Source: Nocardioides currus
GTDB lineage: Bacteria > Actinomycetota > Actinomycetes > Propionibacteriales > Nocardioidaceae
Assembly: GCF_003057875.1 (NCBI RefSeq)
Contig: NZ_PYXZ01000007.1
Coordinates: 131,999-195,998, forward strand
Direction: 5' to 3'
DNA: 64,000 bases
This document shows positions 62,420-64,000 of this stretch, piece after piece. A model generated the notes under the pieces. That model was not told where the DNA came from and made no database searches. It was given only the letters and a program-made list of their open reading frames with translations. The translations under genes were made by a program, and so were the position numbers. The stretch's first letter is position 1, and the number at the start of each line of letters is the position of its first letter.

Positions 62420-64000
62420 TCAGTTGGTGACGCGGTAGGCGTCGAAGACGCCGGGCACGGAGCGTACGGCGCGGAGCACGCTGTCGAGGTGGGAGGCGTC
62501 GGCCATCTCGAAGGTGAAGCGGCTCTTGGCGACGCGGTCCCGGGTGGTCGACAGGGTGGCACTGAGGATGTTCACGTGGGCGTCCGACAGCGAGATCGTG
62601 ATGTCGGAGAGCAGGCGGGCGCGGTCGAGGGCCTCGACCTGGATGTTGACGAGGTAGGTCGACTGCGAGGTCGGCGCCCAGTCCACGTCGATCAGCCGCT
62701 CGGGCTGGCCCTCCAGGCTGGCGGCGTTGGTGCAGCTGCGCCGGTGGACCGAGACTCCCCCGCCCTTGGTCACGAAGCCGAGGATCGGGTCGGGCGGCAC
62801 CGGGGTGCAGCACTTCGCGAGCTTGACCCACACGTCGTCGACGCCCTTGACGATGACGCCGGAGTCGGTGCTGCCCGCCGACGCGGCACGCGAGCGCCGG
62901 GTGATGGTGACGCCCTCGGCGAGGTCCTCGGCGGCTCCGTCGTTGCCGCCGTGCAGGTCGATGACGCGGCGTACGACCGCCTGCGCGCTCAGGTTGTTCT
63001 CGCCGACGGCGGCGTAGAGCGCCGACACGTCGGCGTGGTTGAAGTGCACGGCCGCCTGCATGAGTGACTCGTGCGTCATCAGCCGCTTGAGGGGCAGGCC
63101 CTCCTTGCGCATCAGCCGCGCGATCTGGTCCTTGCCGCGGTCGATCGCCTCCTCGCGCCGCTCCTTGGTGAACCACTGGCGGATCTTGGAGCGGGCGCGG
63201 GGTGACTTGACGAAGTTGAGCCAGTCGCGCGACGGACCGGCGTTGGCCGCCTTCGAGGTGAACACCTCGACGACGTCACCGTTGTCCAGCGACGACTCCA
63301 GCGGCACCAGTCGTCCGTTCACCCGGGCGCCGATGGTGTGGTGGCCGACCTCCGTGTGCACGGCGTAGGCGAAGTCGACCGCGGTGGCGCCGACCGGCAG
63401 CGGGATCACGTCGCCGCGCGGCGTGAAGACATAGACCTGCGCCTGGTTCATCTCGAAGCGCAGCGACTCCAGGAACTCCCCCGGGTCCTCGACCTCCTGC
63501 TGCCAGTCGAGCAGCTGCTGCAGCCAGGACATGTCGTCGAGGTCGCCGCGGGCGTCGGTGTCGACCCCGGCCTTGGTGTCCTCCTTGTACTTCCAGTGCG
63601 CTGCCACGCCGTACTCCGCCCGGCGGTGCATGGCGAAGGTCCGGATCTGCAGCTCCACCGGCTTGCCCTGCGGCCCGATCACGGTGGTGTGCAGCGACTG
63701 GTACATGTTGAACTTCGGCATCGCGACGTAGTCCTTGAACCGCCCGAGCACGGGGTTCCAGCGCGAGTGCAGCACGCCGAGGACGGAGTAGCAGTCGCGG
63801 TCCTCCTCGACGAGGATGCGGATGCCGACCAGGTCGTAGATGTCGGAGAACTCACGTCCGCCGACGATCATCTTCTGGTAGATCGAGTAGTAGTGCTTCG
63901 GCCGGCCGGTGACCTTGGCCTTGATCTTGGCGTCACGCAGGTCGCCCTCGACGCCGGCGATCACCTCGGCGAGGAACTGGTCGCGCGAGGGCGCACGGTC
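62420..64000 (-). CDS. rel: Bifunctional (p)ppGpp synthetase/hydrolase, 5' part missing
   Basis: The 526 visible residues are the C-terminal two thirds of a RelA/SpoT protein. The synthetase domain includes [27 protein letters not shown] and [21 protein letters not shown]. They are followed by the TGS domain ([33 protein letters not shown]), the helical and Cys-rich region ([32 protein letters not shown]) and a C-terminal ACT domain. The N-terminal hydrolase domain is outside the window. The enzyme makes and degrades the stringent-response alarmone. Location next to the DUF349 and hisS genes is typical. Confidence 0.97.
   Translation of the reverse strand, partial: DRAPSRDQFLAEVIAGVEGDLRDAKIKAKVTGRPKHYYSIYQKMIVGGREFSDIYDLVGIRILVEEDRDCYSVLGVLHSRWNPVLGRFKDYVAMPKFNMYQSLHTTVIGPQGKPVELQIRTFAMHRRAEYGVAAHWKYKEDTKAGVDTDARGDLDDMSWLQQLLDWQQEVEDPGEFLESLRFEMNQAQVYVFTPRGDVIPLPVGATAVDFAYAVHTEVGHHTIGARVNGRLVPLESSLDNGDVVEVFTSKAANAGPSRDWLNFVKSPRARSKIRQWFTKERREEAIDRGKDQIARLMRKEGLPLKRLMTHESLMQAAVHFNHADVSALYAAVGENNLSAQAVVRRVIDLHGGNDGAAEDLAEGVTITRRSRAASAGSTDSGVIVKGVDDVWVKLAKCCTPVPPDPILGFVTKGGGVSVHRRSCTNAASLEGQPERLIDVDWAPTSQSTYLVNIQVEALDRARLLSDITISLSDAHVNILSATLSTTRDRVAKSRFTFEMADASHLDSVLRAVRSVPGVFDAYRVTN

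Overview
The window is a 64 kb piece of a high-GC actinobacterial chromosome. The G/C-rich third codon positions, the very frequent GTG starts and the gene content (KstR, Mce-associated proteins, DUF6167, DUF1707, an SCO7613-like membrane protein, and the order alaS-ruvX-mltG-aroE) point to the Nocardioides/Nocardioidaceae group. That placement is inference from gene content. I found no rRNA, tRNA, CRISPR array, insertion sequence or prophage. Both ends cut a gene: a sulfatase at the left and rel (RelA/SpoT) at the right.

Left part (1-12 kb), accessory in character: sulfatase 3' end, two tiny membrane proteins, an orphan LuxR-type response regulator, an ArsR/VOC pair with a palindromic operator inside its promoter, an F420-reductase-like dehydrogenase, an orphan Imm26-type immunity protein, two flavin reductases (one HsaB-like), a dienelactone hydrolase with a P-loop kinase, a two-component system, an esterase and an ECF41 sigma factor with a textbook ECF41 promoter.

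Middle (12-33 kb): a glycosyltransferase/methyltransferase/alpha-alpha-toroid operon divergent from a clear KstR homologue (steroid-catabolism repressor), with a second KstR-type box in front of the esterase at 9.8 kb. Then come a ferredoxin-NADP reductase, two Mce-associated membrane proteins, a YjbR protein and a hemerythrin in one minus-strand run. uvrB, an APH-like kinase, a phospholipase-D enzyme, an AlkA-like glycosylase, a PQQ-propeller lipoprotein, tryptophan 2,3-dioxygenase, an ATP-dependent DNA ligase, a TetR regulator and a flavoprotein disulfide-reductase relative follow.

Right part (33-64 kb), mostly core genes on the minus strand: efp-nusB; the tightly overlapping run DUF948-DUF6167-alaS-ruvX-mltG-aroE-prepilin peptidase-aroC-aroK-aroB-DUF402-aroQ (about 10.6 kb, every junction overlapping or touching except the 66 bp before aroC); a methyltransferase with rarA; a five-gene oligopeptide ABC transporter in the order C-A-B-D-F with strong hairpins behind the binding-protein gene; aspS-hisS-MBL hydrolase; a DUF349 protein; and rel.

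The most useful non-gene signals are: leaderless promoters (TANNNT or CANNNT 5-8 nt before the start codon) at roughly twenty genes; the KstR boxes; the ECF41 promoter; the ArsR operator; an 83-bp tandem repeat between the DUF349 gene and rel; an inverted pair of hairpin elements at 12.2 kb; and a 62-bp direct duplication behind uvrB.
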